DNA of 64,000 bases from an uncultured Dehalococcoidia bacterium (GCA_958296385.1 OY282494.1:2207537-2271536), one strand, 5' to 3'; positions 29,608 through 38,846 are shown, counted from the stretch's first letter. Notes: generated from the sequence alone by a model not told the origin. Program-made: numbers and translations.

Positions 29608-29833
29608 GGCAGCGTTCCGTTTTAGGTAGTTTGGTTGTAGGATGAGTGCAAATGCTTGGCCTGCAGTCGGCGGGTGGGACGTTGCTATTGGGATTGCTTT
29701 ACGGTTTGGAAACCCGGTTGCAGCGGTCGTTGCAGCCGGATTTGGATGACTGCCAGCCGCTCTGCTGGTCTATAGCCGGCAAGCGCCGCATCAGCTCTGC
29801 CACTAACCAAACCGCCTGAAACGCAACGCCGCC
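29608..29833. mobile_element. Short inverted-repeat element (MITE-like), copy A
   Basis: 226 bases bounded by imperfect 29-bp terminal inverted repeats: GGCAGCGTTCCGTTTTAGGT at the left and the complement of GGCGGCGTTGCGTTTCAGGC at the right, both running on to a TTTGGTT block. The left about 100 bases match element B (53570-53800), including GGATTGCTTTACG. There is no intact ORF. No target duplication is evident. The gap 29525-29998 otherwise holds only the terminator, a hairpin (29825-29851) and a promoter. Confidence 0.75.
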
Positions 29834-29931
29834 TTTCAATTCGGCGGCGTTTCGCTTGTTGTAAAATTGGATGGCGATGCGCCGGCGCCGGCCGCAGTTC
29901 TCATCAAGTCAAGCAAAGGGCGCTCCTTTGC

Positions 29932-29937
29932 TATAAT
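29932..29937 (+). promoter_or_regulatory. TATAAT -10 box before the methyltransferase gene
   Basis: CTATAATCC sits 61 bases before the GTG start at 29999. The -35 region is weak. Similar CTATAATCC boxes occur at 25113 and 63876. Confidence 0.45.
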
Positions 29938-29998
29938 CCGGCCCACGACTTACCGGCTGCTCTAACCCGGCCCACGATACGCGATACTGGATGTTGCC

Positions 29999-31669
29999 GT
30001 GACTACACTACCCGCAAACCGGCTTTATTTTGGCGATAACCTGCCTATCCTGCGGGAGCAGATTGCCGACGCTAGCGTTGACCTGATTTATCTCGACCCG
30101 CCGTTTAACTCCAACTCCACCTACAACGTGCTGTTCCGGGAGCGCAGCGGCGAGGAATCGGCGGCGCAGATTACGGCTTTTGAGGATACCTGGCGCTGGG
30201 GGTTGGAATCGGAAACCGCCTACCGCGAGGTCGTGGCCAATGGCCCCCATCATCTGGCCAACCTGTTGCAGTCAATGCGCGGGTTCCTGGGCCAGAACGA
30301 TATGATGGCTTATCTGGCGATGATGGCGCCCCGCCTGGCCGAGCTGCATCGCGTGCTCAAGCCGACGGGCAGCATCTACCTGCACTGCGACCAGACGGCC
30401 GGCCATCTGCTGCGCCTGCTGCTGGACGCCGTCTTTGGGGCGGTCAACTTCAAGACGCAAATCGTGTGGAAACGCACCAGCGCCCACAGCGACACCCGAC
30501 AGGGCCGCCGCCAGCACGGCCGCATCCAGGACAACATCCTGTTTGCCACCAAAAGCGACGAATGGCACTGGAACCCGGTTTATACCCCGTATGACCGGGA
30601 GTATATCGAGGAATTCTACCGGCACATTGAACCGGAAACCGGACGCCGCTATACGCTTAACGATATGACCGGGCCGGGCGGCGCCAACCGAGGCAACCCG
30701 GAGTACGAAGTGCTGGGCGTAACCCGCGCCTGGCGGTACAGCCGGGAACGGATGCAGGAACTGATTGACGAGGGCCGCGTCGTCCAGACCAACCCCGGAA
30801 CGGTGCCGCGCTACAAGCGCTACCTGGACGAAATGCCCGGCATACCGCTACAGGACATCTGGACGGACATTCCCCCGGTAGGCTCCCGCTCTGCGGAACG
30901 GCTGAATTACCAGACGCAAAAGCCCGAAGCCCTGCTGGAACGCATTATCCGCAGCAGCAGCAACGAGGGCGACCTGATCCTTGACCCCTTTTGCGGCTGC
31001 GGCACCGCTACGGCGGTAGCGGAACGGCTCAACCGCCGCTGGATTGGCATTGACATCACCCATCTGGCCGTCAGCCTGATGCGCTACCGCCTGCACAGCG
31101 CCTTTGGCGACGGCTTGCGTCCCTACGACGTAATCGGCGACCCCAAAGACCTGGCCAGCGCGCGGGCGTTGGCCACCGAGAGCGCGCACGATGGCCGTTA
31201 CCAGTTCCAGTATTGGGCTTTGAGCCTGGTTGAGGCGCTGCCGGCCCGGGATAACCGTCGGCGCGGCGCCGACAGCGGCATTGACGGCAACATCAACTTC
31301 TTTGACGACAACAGCGGACGGGCCAAGCGGCTGATTATCCAGGTCAAAAGCGGCGGCGTCAGCGTGGCCGACATACGGGATTTGCGGGGCACGCTGGAAC
31401 GGGAACGGGCGCAGATTGCCCTGTTCATCACCTTGAACGCGCCCACCCGGCCGATGCTGCAAGAGGCGGCGGCGGCCGGCTTTTACGAACCGGAACACTT
31501 CCCGGAACACCATTTCCCCCGCGTGCAAATCCTGACTATTGAGGAACTGCTGAACGGTGCCGCCGCGCAATACCCCCGCTTTGCGCCCATCGCCACCTAC
31601 GGCAACCGGCCCACCGGCCGGCCGTCGCGCCGCCGCATCCGGGAAACCCCGCAATCCTCATTCGTCTAA
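29999..31669 (+). CDS. DNA methyltransferase fused to Mrr-like nuclease domain
   Basis: 556 residues from a GTG start; an ATG at 29991 is out of frame and stops at once. The N-terminal part is an N6-adenine/N4-cytosine methylase with the catalytic motif DPPFN at 33-37 first and the SAM-binding FCGCGT near 330 later, the order of the beta class. [12 protein letters not shown] precedes motif I as usual. From about residue 400 a second domain begins: GADSGIDG (near 424) and IIQVKSGGV (near 446) give the D...QxK spacing of Mrr-type PD-(D/E)XK nucleases. A single chain may thus both modify and cleave DNA, or the nuclease-like domain may only bind. No specificity subunit is adjacent. The gene is flanked by an inverted-repeat element, consistent with transfer. 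Confidence 0.85.
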   Translation: MTTLPANRLYFGDNLPILREQIADASVDLIYLDPPFNSNSTYNVLFRERSGEESAAQITAFEDTWRWGLESETAYREVVANGPHHLANLLQSMRGFLGQNDMMAYLAMMAPRLAELHRVLKPTGSIYLHCDQTAGHLLRLLLDAVFGAVNFKTQIVWKRTSAHSDTRQGRRQHGRIQDNILFATKSDEWHWNPVYTPYDREYIEEFYRHIEPETGRRYTLNDMTGPGGANRGNPEYEVLGVTRAWRYSRERMQELIDEGRVVQTNPGTVPRYKRYLDEMPGIPLQDIWTDIPPVGSRSAERLNYQTQKPEALLERIIRSSSNEGDLILDPFCGCGTATAVAERLNRRWIGIDITHLAVSLMRYRLHSAFGDGLRPYDVIGDPKDLASARALATESAHDGRYQFQYWALSLVEALPARDNRRRGADSGIDGNINFFDDNSGRAKRLIIQVKSGGVSVADIRDLRGTLERERAQIALFITLNAPTRPMLQEAAAAGFYEPEHFPEHHFPRVQILTIEELLNGAAAQYPRFAPIATYGNRPTGRPSRRRIRETPQSSFV

Positions 31670-31723
31670 CCCCCGGTTATTGGTCTAACCCCCGGTCAAA
31701 TGATAACGGCAAGGCGCAGTAAC

Positions 31724-32761
31724 CTACTGCCCGGCGTCCCCGCTGTCGTCGGCGTCCCCGGCCGGCTCTGCCGGAACCGGCATTGGGGGGTTGGGGTTTT
31801 CGGCCATTTCGCGGCTGTACCACATCATCATTACGATGCCGGCGGATATTACGCACATCATGTCGCCCGGCACCCACAGCATCAGGCCGCCCAGCCGCTG
31901 GTCGGTGATGTGCGTCATCCCCTCCCACGGGCGGGGCAGTTCCTGGTAGGCGGCGTAAATGATGCCCTCCTGGAAGGTGATGGCCGCGCCCAGCAGCGTG
32001 TTGGGCAGCACAATCAGCCCCAGGTACAGGATGCGCAGGCCGTAGTGCAGCCGCGATTGCCGGGGCTTGGGGTCGATGATGACCCACCAGAACAGGAACC
32101 CGCTGGCCAGCATTGTGCCGTGCATCACCTCGTGGATGTAGTCGTTGTGCACCGCCATATCGTGCGGGCCCGGAATCTGCCAGAAAAACAGCAGCCCCAG
32201 AAACGCCAGGATGGTGAACACCGGGTTGGTAATCCGCCCGTACACCCAGCGGGCCGCGCGGCGGCGCACGATGGGGCGCACCATCCCCTGCCGCATCCAG
32301 ATGGGCATACCCCGCAGCATCGGCGTCAGCGGCGCGCCCAGCAGGATGAGCAGCGGCCCGACCATCCGCACCAGCAAGTGCTGCGCCTGATGGATGGAGA
32401 AGTAATGCTCCGCCAGCGGTTCAATCGGCGATTGCAAGGCGGCGAACAAGACCGCAATGCCGGCGATAAAGCTGGCCCGCTGCCAGCGGTTGACCCGGTG
32501 GCTCGGATTGGGCCAGTTGTTGAGGCCGTTGACGTACAGGTACAGCGCCCCCAGCAGCAGCAGGCTGGGCAGCGGATTGGTGGTGATTCCCCAGGCCGTC
32601 AACGGCGTCTGCCCCGGCGGGATGCCCTGATGCGCCGACGCCAGCCCGGTCAACGCCAGAAACGCGCCCAGCCCACCGAGGAGGCCGGCCGCCCACCAGC
32701 CGCGACGCCGCCGCAGCAGCCGGGCAGTCATTAACCGGGCAGCGACTAACCGGGTACTCAT
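31724..32761 (-). CDS. CtaG-like cytochrome c oxidase assembly protein (caa3 type)
   Basis: 345 residues. The ATG at 32761 overlaps the upstream stop as ATGA, which fixes the start. A signal-like N-terminus ending near ASAHQG is followed by about seven membrane helices. Conserved His pairs are in helices: HYFSIHQAQHLL, HNDYIHEVMHG. These match the caa3_CtaG family, which supports copper delivery or assembly of cytochrome c oxidase. The C-terminal tail is acidic and Pro-rich. It is translationally coupled to a YtkA-like protein gene (32758-33387), a usual partner in copper/oxidase operons. No oxidase subunit lies in the window. Confidence 0.85.
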   Translation of the reverse strand: MSTRLVAARLMTARLLRRRRGWWAAGLLGGLGAFLALTGLASAHQGIPPGQTPLTAWGITTNPLPSLLLLGALYLYVNGLNNWPNPSHRVNRWQRASFIAGIAVLFAALQSPIEPLAEHYFSIHQAQHLLVRMVGPLLILLGAPLTPMLRGMPIWMRQGMVRPIVRRRAARWVYGRITNPVFTILAFLGLLFFWQIPGPHDMAVHNDYIHEVMHGTMLASGFLFWWVIIDPKPRQSRLHYGLRILYLGLIVLPNTLLGAAITFQEGIIYAAYQELPRPWEGMTHITDQRLGGLMLWVPGDMMCVISAGIVMMMWYSREMAENPNPPMPVPAEPAGDADDSGDAGQ

Positions 32762-33387
32762 TGCGGGCCGCCATCTAAGCCGGCGCCGGCCAAACGCCGC
32801 CGGCCGTTGCGCCGGCTTTGCCACGTCAGATACACGCCGCCGCCGATGATGACGACGGCCACGCCGAGGAACACGAACCCCGCCGCCCGGTCCTGGGTTG
32901 GCGCAATAACCTCAAAGGTGAACCCGTCAATGCCGTAAGACCCGCCGTCGGGCGGCTCGATGAGCAGGGTAGTTTCCCAGGTGCCCGGTTCCTTAATCTC
33001 CACCGTCGCCGAATAGACGCCCGGCGTGTTGGGGCTGATGGCGTAGGCCCACCCCGATTCCTCGGTGCCTTGCAGCGACGTCAACACGGTCACCCGCACG
33101 TTCTCAACCGGCGCGCCCGTGTCCGAATCGGTGACCCGGATGATGTGATGGGCGGCTTGCAGCGATGGCAAAGGCCGGGCCTCCGCCTCAATGGTGTAAG
33201 GCCCGGCAACGCCCTTAGTTTGCTGAGATTTCAGCCCCTCAATGTCCTGCGCCCCGGCCACGCCGGGCCAGAGCGCCGGGATTAGGAGGGCCAGCAAAAG
33301 GGCAGCCAGGGCCACGCCGGCCGGCAGCGCAAACCCGGCCCGTCCCCTCGCGCCGAGGGAAAAGATGTTGCAAGTGAGGGTGTTCAT
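32758..33387 (-). CDS. Membrane-anchored exported protein with YtkA/FixH-like beta domain
   Basis: 209 residues from ATG 33387; an upstream TTG would add nine residues. A signal segment (AGVALAALLLALLIPALW, cleavage likely after GVAGA) is followed by an immunoglobulin-like domain with VTDSDTGAPVENVRVTVLT, PGVYSATVEIKEPGTWETTL, and then a C-terminal membrane helix (FVFLGVAVVIIGGGVYLTW) and basic tail. The pattern, ligand-free beta-sandwich with 'G.Y......PG.W', fits YtkA-like domains associated with copper handling. The stop overlaps the start of the CtaG-like gene, so both are made together. Confidence 0.7.
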   Translation of the reverse strand: MNTLTCNIFSLGARGRAGFALPAGVALAALLLALLIPALWPGVAGAQDIEGLKSQQTKGVAGPYTIEAEARPLPSLQAAHHIIRVTDSDTGAPVENVRVTVLTSLQGTEESGWAYAISPNTPGVYSATVEIKEPGTWETTLLIEPPDGGSYGIDGFTFEVIAPTQDRAAGFVFLGVAVVIIGGGVYLTWQSRRNGRRRLAGAGLDGGPQ

Positions 33388-33418
33388 CACGGTAAAGAGG
33401 GGCCGCCGGGTCAAGCGC

Positions 33419-34078
33419 TTACAGCTGGAAAGTTTTGCGCCAGATGCCGGGGGAACCGGGGGCGTGGGTCATCACGTCGCGCATCCGGCCATTGTCCGGG
33501 TGGGCCTCCCGCTGCTCCAGCCAGGCGGCGGTGGAGGACACTTCGGGGTTGGCGAACTCATAGACGGTGGCGTAGGCCGGTTCGCCGCGCACCGCCTTCC
33601 AGCGGCGGCCGCGGATGCAGCCATCCACCTTCTCGTAGTTGGGCACGTACACGGTGGAGTACCAATTGTTCCACTCGTCGTCGGCCTCAACCGGCACGTC
33701 CATCCGGCCAATCTGCAAAGCCGGCGCCATATCGGCGCTGGCCAGTTCGTCGCTGAGGCTGGCCGGGTGAATCATCTGATACACGTTGTTGATGAGCGTG
33801 GTAGCGACGGCCCGCGGCCCAATCCGCTGCCCCCAGGTGGTAGGCGGCCGGTTCTTGAAAGCGTCGGTATTGATGACGTCCACGCTTTCCAGTTCGTACA
33901 TGGCCAGATGCTTGGGGCCGCTGCTGGTAGCCTCGTAGCGGGCCGCGTTCAGCACGCCGGGCACGGCGAGCAATTCCTGCAAATGCTCAGTGTTGTACCA
34001 CTGATTGAACTCATCCTCAACGTCGGCGGGAACTTCGCACCAGACCATCATCAAGCCGGTGCCGCGCTGGTTAGCCAT
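33419..34078 (-). CDS. Dimeric alpha/beta-barrel (ABM/EthD-like) protein with two repeats
   Basis: 219 residues; AGGAGG seven bases before ATG 34078 decides the start over an upstream ATG. Two halves are homologous: VWCEVPADVEDEFNQWYNTE with LLAVPGVLNAARYE (about 10-50), and DVPVEADDEWNNWYSTVYVP with VDGCIRGRRW (about 125-165). This W/Y-rich pattern belongs to ferredoxin-like dimeric barrels that act as monooxygenases or stress proteins; two tandem repeats would form the barrel within one chain. Function unknown. The gene ends 31 bases before the YtkA-like gene on the same strand. Confidence 0.7.
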   Translation of the reverse strand: MANQRGTGLMMVWCEVPADVEDEFNQWYNTEHLQELLAVPGVLNAARYEATSSGPKHLAMYELESVDVINTDAFKNRPPTTWGQRIGPRAVATTLINNVYQMIHPASLSDELASADMAPALQIGRMDVPVEADDEWNNWYSTVYVPNYEKVDGCIRGRRWKAVRGEPAYATVYEFANPEVSSTAAWLEQREAHPDNGRMRDVMTHAPGSPGIWRKTFQL

Positions 34079-34237
34079 AAAGGGCCTCCTGCAAGGGTGG
34101 GTGTCGTCCAAGCCTAACGGACTGCGAACAGCCTGGGGGCCAGTCTAACATAAAGCGCGGGCCGGGAAACTGCGAAACCCCGTTTAGCGGACGCCATTCC
34201 GAGCCCGCCCGCGCCGGAAAACGCGCCGCCGGCGCAG

Positions 34238-35101
34238 TCATTGGACCAGCAGACTGAGCTGGAGCTTTCTGTTCAAGTCCTGCACAAACCTGTCCTTGAC
34301 CGGCATTGCCGGATTGTTTCGCATCGCCTGATATACCTCGTCAACGCTGGTGGATACGTAACGGGTGGGAGTCAACGTCAACCTGTCGTCAGTCGGGGCG
34401 TCATTTGGGACGATGTTGTACAGTGCGAAGCGCGAGGCGTGTTCCGGCGAAAACCCGTCGTCCTTAAAGCCGTAGCGGTTGACCAGGTTGGCGTAAATAT
34501 ATTCCTGGATGACCCAGTAACATTTCGCGTCCCAGGCTTCGTACACTATCCCTTTGTTCATCAGTTGAGTGATAGCTCGCTTTATTGAATCATACGTATT
34601 GCTCCCAAATTTGTAGGATTCGCCGGCCACGTCACTCCCCTCGAAAAAATCCTTTATGCCGCGTACCAATTCTCCGGTATTCGTAGTGGAATCGGATTGA
34701 AATTCAACGGCCACAAAATCAGCTACTTCGGGCTGCATCGGCTTGTGTTTGGTTATAACGTAGTCAATGTTGCCAACGTTTGGCAGTTTAACCTCCGGAA
34801 AAACGATGGTGTTGTCGGTGCTGCCAAAATAATGCAGTGCGATGTCCTCCAAAACTCGGGACACGCTGGCGTTGGGGCGGCGTTCCTCAAAACGGCGTGG
34901 GCAAATTGCGCGAATTTCGTCGCCGTATTGCACCGAACAGACGCCGAAGGGAAAATCAATCAGGCGGCTTTTCTTATCGCACTCCCGTTCCCGGAACGGG
35001 TAAAAATGCCGCCGGCGGACATCTTCGGCCGCGGTTGAGCGATTACGGACCGGGTATCCGAAAATTTCGGCCGGCCGCCGGTCTGAGTTCCGGCTAGTCA
35101 T
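34238..35101 (-). CDS. NotI-family type II restriction endonuclease
   Basis: 287 residues. ATG 35101 overlaps the end of the methyltransferase gene by 8 bases. The N-terminus RRPAEIFGYPVRNRSTAAED, then CDKKSRLIDFPFGVCSV and ICPRRF, is the signature of the NotI family, where four Cys hold a structural iron. Here Cys41, 55 and 67 are present but the position expected for the first Cys is Tyr34 (HFYPF). D113, E133 and Q135 (NIDYV ... VEFQSD) match the D...ExQ active site described for NotI. Expected role: cleavage of unmodified DNA; the recognition sequence cannot be read from the protein. A 159-base gap downstream (34079-34237) holds nothing recognisable. Confidence 0.85.
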   Translation of the reverse strand: MTSRNSDRRPAEIFGYPVRNRSTAAEDVRRRHFYPFRERECDKKSRLIDFPFGVCSVQYGDEIRAICPRRFEERRPNASVSRVLEDIALHYFGSTDNTIVFPEVKLPNVGNIDYVITKHKPMQPEVADFVAVEFQSDSTTNTGELVRGIKDFFEGSDVAGESYKFGSNTYDSIKRAITQLMNKGIVYEAWDAKCYWVIQEYIYANLVNRYGFKDDGFSPEHASRFALYNIVPNDAPTDDRLTLTPTRYVSTSVDEVYQAMRNNPAMPVKDRFVQDLNRKLQLSLLVQ

Positions 35102-37166
35102 TGGGGTTTCCCTTGATAAGATTTTTCCAGGCGGCGCGAATTTCCGATGGCGCCAGTTTGCTGTCCAACAGCCAGCCCAGCGTTGCGCCGCACTGCCGGC
35201 AAAATGTTTCGCTGTCCGAAGTATCAATATCCGCTGGCGGCGCCCAGGGTGCCGGCGGCGTGCCGTCAACCGCCAGGACCAAAACGCTGTCGTGCCGGAT
35301 TGACTTCAGATTGCGTATGTGCACCGAGATAGGATGCTCAGAATAGACGACGTAAGCGTTAATCAGCCGGAATCCGGCGTCTTTGAGCGCTATGGTGAGT
35401 TCGGCCCACGCGCCGGCATCCCAATGATGGAATGTGAACACCATGCGCCCGCTATCGCGCTTCAGTACGCGCCGGCACTCCGCGAATATGCCGGTGAGCG
35501 CGGTCATAAAGCTGCTGACGCCGTCGGTAGCTTTGACGGCAACGGCGCTGCGGGTTTCGTCGTAGCGCCATTCCGCTTCGTCAGGCAGCAGTCGCGTCAA
35601 CCACACCCGGAAAAAAGCCGCCAGGTTGCCGTATTGCACGCTGTCATAATACGGAGGGTCGGTCACCACCATATCAATCGAGTGACTATCAATCGGCAAC
35701 CTTTGCGAATCGCCTTGAATTAGCCGGAACCGGCGTTGTCCCTCTGATAGTTCAGCCTGATTAAATACCTCCACGCCGTTATCAGTCTCGCCCGGTATCT
35801 TGACCAGCGTCTTGTTGCCGTTCTCGTCAATCCTTCTCTCGATGGGCAATGCGGCCCACTTGCGCCCCCGTTCAATGCGGTCGTGAAAGAGCAGTTGCAG
35901 GTTGCCGGAGGACTTGCGGGGGTTGAGCGGGTTATTCTCCAGTGCGGTGTACTGAAACGAGTAGGCGTGCAGGGCGAACACGTGGCGGATTGCGCCGGGG
36001 CGACGTTTGTACCAGCCTTTGTAACCGCAAAGCATAGAATTGAATTCCAACGACGTGGACACCAGCATACCCAGATTGAGCTTGTTTATGCCGGTGTAGT
36101 CGCGCAGCTGTTGAATCGCCTGATGCAGATACAGCAGTTGTCGGGATGAAAATACATCCAAGTACGAATTGATATTGTGCCGCAGCAAGTCGCCGGATTT
36201 GGGGCCATCGTCCACTGCAAAGTCGCTGAGCGTTCCGAAATCCAATTCGTGCCGTTGCGCATCGGCCTGATTGATGCGCGCCCGGTCAGTTTCGCCTGGA
36301 GAACGAAAGAAAGTACCGTGTTCCGCGCAAACTGCGACAATTGCAATCGGCTCGTAGCGTAAATAAAAGGGCAGGTCAAGCAATTCCGCGTACTTATGGC
36401 CGCAAGCCGGGCATTGTTTATCAGCCTTGGTAATCAAGCCGGGGAGGTTATCACGCGCGCATCCGATAGTTTGACGGTCAGAAATCGTCAAATCATACGG
36501 ATTGATACGGATTTGGCGTTCTCCCTCGTGGCGTAAGGCGTACTGGTCAATTTGCACCACGCCCCGGCAAGCACATTTCTTACGCATACCGTGCAGGGTG
36601 TATTGAATATCCGTCGTCCGGGAGCAGGTTGGGCACTCGGTCTGATAATAATGCCCCAGGCTGCCATACAGGTCGGCAAAGAAACTGTCAAAGACAGCGC
36701 GCAAATCGGGCAGCCGGGCCGGCGACAGGGACGCCCGGGCCTGGATGATTGGGATGGGGTCAATGTCGGCGCCGATGACGTTTGCCCCCAGGCGAATGGC
36801 CTCGTGGAGGGTTGTGCCGCCGCCCATCATCGGGTCCAGGACGGTTTTGCCCTCCAACCCACCCGGAGCATAGTAGTCGCTGCGTCCGGCGTCCAGCGCA
36901 AACTGCTTCAGTATGGTGCGAAACGTAGAGCCGCAACGCCGCGCCCACCACTTGTGCAAGTAGGTATTAGGGCGAAAGAGATGCTTGTTAAACACCTCTT
37001 GACGGGATAGGTCGTCAACAAATTGCTCCGGGAAATTATAATCTATACTGCTGCTATACTCAGATGATGAACCGCAAGTCAATTCGTCCAGTATCATTTG
37101 CCGGCTTTCCCGGATAAAGCCGGCGTGCGGCAGGTTGGTTTCGGAATCCGGGGCGTATTCAGACAT
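35094..37166 (-). CDS. Zn-ribbon DNA methyltransferase of the NotI-like R-M system
   Basis: 690 residues from ATG 37166, preceded by GGTGAG; an ATG seven codons upstream is possible. RPNTYLHKWWARRCG is typical of COG1743-type DNA methylases. SAM motif I is LDPMMGGGTT near residue 110; catalytic motif IV is DPPYYDSVQYG near 500. Between them is a long insert with three likely zinc ribbons (CPTCSRT...KCAC; CPACGHKY; CxxH), and CRQCG near the end. It methylates N6-adenine or N4-cytosine, presumably protecting the site cut by the overlapping endonuclease gene. The methylase is translated first, which fits safe establishment of an R-M system. Confidence 0.85.
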   Translation of the reverse strand: MSEYAPDSETNLPHAGFIRESRQMILDELTCGSSSEYSSSIDYNFPEQFVDDLSRQEVFNKHLFRPNTYLHKWWARRCGSTFRTILKQFALDAGRSDYYAPGGLEGKTVLDPMMGGGTTLHEAIRLGANVIGADIDPIPIIQARASLSPARLPDLRAVFDSFFADLYGSLGHYYQTECPTCSRTTDIQYTLHGMRKKCACRGVVQIDQYALRHEGERQIRINPYDLTISDRQTIGCARDNLPGLITKADKQCPACGHKYAELLDLPFYLRYEPIAIVAVCAEHGTFFRSPGETDRARINQADAQRHELDFGTLSDFAVDDGPKSGDLLRHNINSYLDVFSSRQLLYLHQAIQQLRDYTGINKLNLGMLVSTSLEFNSMLCGYKGWYKRRPGAIRHVFALHAYSFQYTALENNPLNPRKSSGNLQLLFHDRIERGRKWAALPIERRIDENGNKTLVKIPGETDNGVEVFNQAELSEGQRRFRLIQGDSQRLPIDSHSIDMVVTDPPYYDSVQYGNLAAFFRVWLTRLLPDEAEWRYDETRSAVAVKATDGVSSFMTALTGIFAECRRVLKRDSGRMVFTFHHWDAGAWAELTIALKDAGFRLINAYVVYSEHPISVHIRNLKSIRHDSVLVLAVDGTPPAPWAPPADIDTSDSETFCRQCGATLGWLLDSKLAPSEIRAAWKNLIKGNPND

Positions 37167-37304
37167 GGTTGACTCACCATAAAGCATAGTTCGCCGGGGC
37201 CGGCGAAACGGATTGCGCAGTAAGACAAGGCGATGCTAATATCGGTTTGGGCAATTTAGTACACCGTCATTTGCCTTGTCAACCCGGATTACCCGCCCCG
37301 CAGG

Positions 37305-38519
37305 ATGCCCGTTGCCATGCCCTACTCCCTTCTTTCCGGCCTCCGCGTTTTGGAGGTTGGTTCTATGCTCTCGGCGCCTTATGCTGGCAAGCTTTTGGCT
37401 GATGCTGGCGCGGCGGTGGTTAAGCTGGAGTCGCCGGCGGGGGATGCGGCCCGTCGCTATGGGCCTTGGCCCGGCGATGTTCCGCATCCGGAGCGCAGTG
37501 GGTTGTTTTTGTATCTGAACTCCGGCAAGCTGGGCATTACGGCTAATCTGGAAACGCCTACCGGCCGCAGCATCCTGCGCCGTCTGGCGGCGGATAGCGA
37601 CGTGCTGGTGCACAACGCGCCGCCGTCCGCTATGGAACGGCTGGGGCTGGATTACGATGCGCTGGCCGAGGCTAATCCGGGGCTGGTGATGGCGTCCATC
37701 AGTCCTTACGGGCTGTCCGGGCCCTGGCGCGATTACCGGGCTTACGACATCAATCTGGCGGCGGCCGGCGGTATCAATGAGGGTTTGGGCGAGCCGGAGC
37801 GGGAGCCGCTGACTTTTGGCACGCCGGCGGTGGGCTACTTTGCGGGGATGGCCGCCGCATCGTCCATCGTGATGGCGCTGCTGGGGCGGGAGCGGCACGG
37901 CGGCCAGCACATTGACATCGCCGAGGCCGAAACGATGGCCGGCCTGTACAACGGGCCGGAGGCGCTGATGGCGGTGTACCAGTGGCGCGTCACCCGCCGC
38001 ACCGGGCATCACGCGCTGGACTTTCCCTATCCCAACTGCATCCTGCGCTGCAAGGACGGCTACGTGTTCATCGGCGCGCCGGAGGGCCGCCAGTGGCGCC
38101 GTCTGCTGGAAATAATGGGGATGCCCGACTGGTCGCAAGAGCCGCGCCTGCGTAATCGCACCACAATGAACAACCTGTACGCCGATGAAGTGGACGCCTA
38201 TCTGGAGGCGTGGCTGGCCGACTACACCAAAGCCGAACTGCTGGAAATCGCCCTGGAGCATCGCATCCCGCTGGCGCCGGTGCGTACTTTCGATGAGGTA
38301 CGCAACGACCCGTCGCTGGCCGACCTGTTCGTTGAGATTGAGCGGGCCGACACCGGCCCGGTGTCGTATCCGGGCGTGCCCTATCGTCTGGCCGACACGG
38401 ACGCCGCCGCGCCCGCGCCGGCGCCCACGCTGGGGCAGCACAACCGGGAAGTGCTGTGCGACCGCCTGGGCTACACCGGCGCCGAGTTGGTCAAGCTCTA
38501 TCAGACGGGGATAATTTAG
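37305..38519 (+). CDS. Family III (CaiB/BaiF) CoA transferase
   Basis: 404 residues. LRVLEVGSMLSAPYAGKLLADAGA, VVKLESPAGD, LNSGKLGITANLE and VLVHNAPPSAMERLGLDY are the N-terminal signatures of the family. Asp148 in AYDINLAAAGG is at the position of the catalytic Asp that forms the acyl-anhydride. GGQHIDIAEAETMAG follows; the C-terminal lobe ends with LGQHNREVLCDRLGY. Such enzymes move CoA between carboxylic acids. Substrates are unknown. Expansion of this family is a known feature of SAR202-type genomes. The second such gene lies 328 bases downstream with a small membrane protein between. Confidence 0.9.
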   Translation: MPVAMPYSLLSGLRVLEVGSMLSAPYAGKLLADAGAAVVKLESPAGDAARRYGPWPGDVPHPERSGLFLYLNSGKLGITANLETPTGRSILRRLAADSDVLVHNAPPSAMERLGLDYDALAEANPGLVMASISPYGLSGPWRDYRAYDINLAAAGGINEGLGEPEREPLTFGTPAVGYFAGMAAASSIVMALLGRERHGGQHIDIAEAETMAGLYNGPEALMAVYQWRVTRRTGHHALDFPYPNCILRCKDGYVFIGAPEGRQWRRLLEIMGMPDWSQEPRLRNRTTMNNLYADEVDAYLEAWLADYTKAELLEIALEHRIPLAPVRTFDEVRNDPSLADLFVEIERADTGPVSYPGVPYRLADTDAAAPAPAPTLGQHNREVLCDRLGYTGAELVKLYQTGII

Positions 38520-38555
38520 TACCGGGATTAGGCCGGATAACGGGAGGTTGCCAGG

Positions 38556-38819
38556 TTGGTATTACGCGTTGCCATCATTGCGGTAGTGGTGTTTCTGGGC
38601 AGCTGCCTGATTGCGCGGCAGCTGGCGCTCAGCAAAAACCACCGGCCGGACGTCATCATCGTCGCCGGTATGCTGGTGGGCGGGCTTGCCTTTGCCGTGC
38701 TGTGGGCGGTCAGCCTGGTGTACGGCGGCGGCTACACCAAAATTGCGGCGGCCGGCGTCCTGGCGGTAATGCCGGCCATAGCCGCCTTTGTCGCTCCGCC
38801 GCGCCCGCCCAAGCCTTGA
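38556..38819 (+). CDS. Small three-helix membrane protein
   Basis: 87 residues from a TTG start with CGGGAGG 8 bases upstream. Three hydrophobic stretches: VAIIAVVVFLGSCLIA, VIIVAGMLVGGLAFAVLW and IAAAGVLAVMPAIAAFV; basic Pro-rich end. Not recognised as a named family. It sits between two CoA transferase genes in one direction, 36 bases after the first and 27 bases before the second, so they may be co-transcribed. Confidence 0.6.
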   Translation: MVLRVAIIAVVVFLGSCLIARQLALSKNHRPDVIIVAGMLVGGLAFAVLWAVSLVYGGGYTKIAAAGVLAVMPAIAAFVAPPRPPKP

Positions 38820-38846
38820 CCCAATCAATGCCCGGAGAGGAAAGAT

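Noticed and set aside
31700-32734. Plus-strand frame opposite the CtaG-like gene
   Set aside because: The His-rich membrane protein on the minus strand is the real gene; the plus frame is Arg/Gln/Pro-rich.
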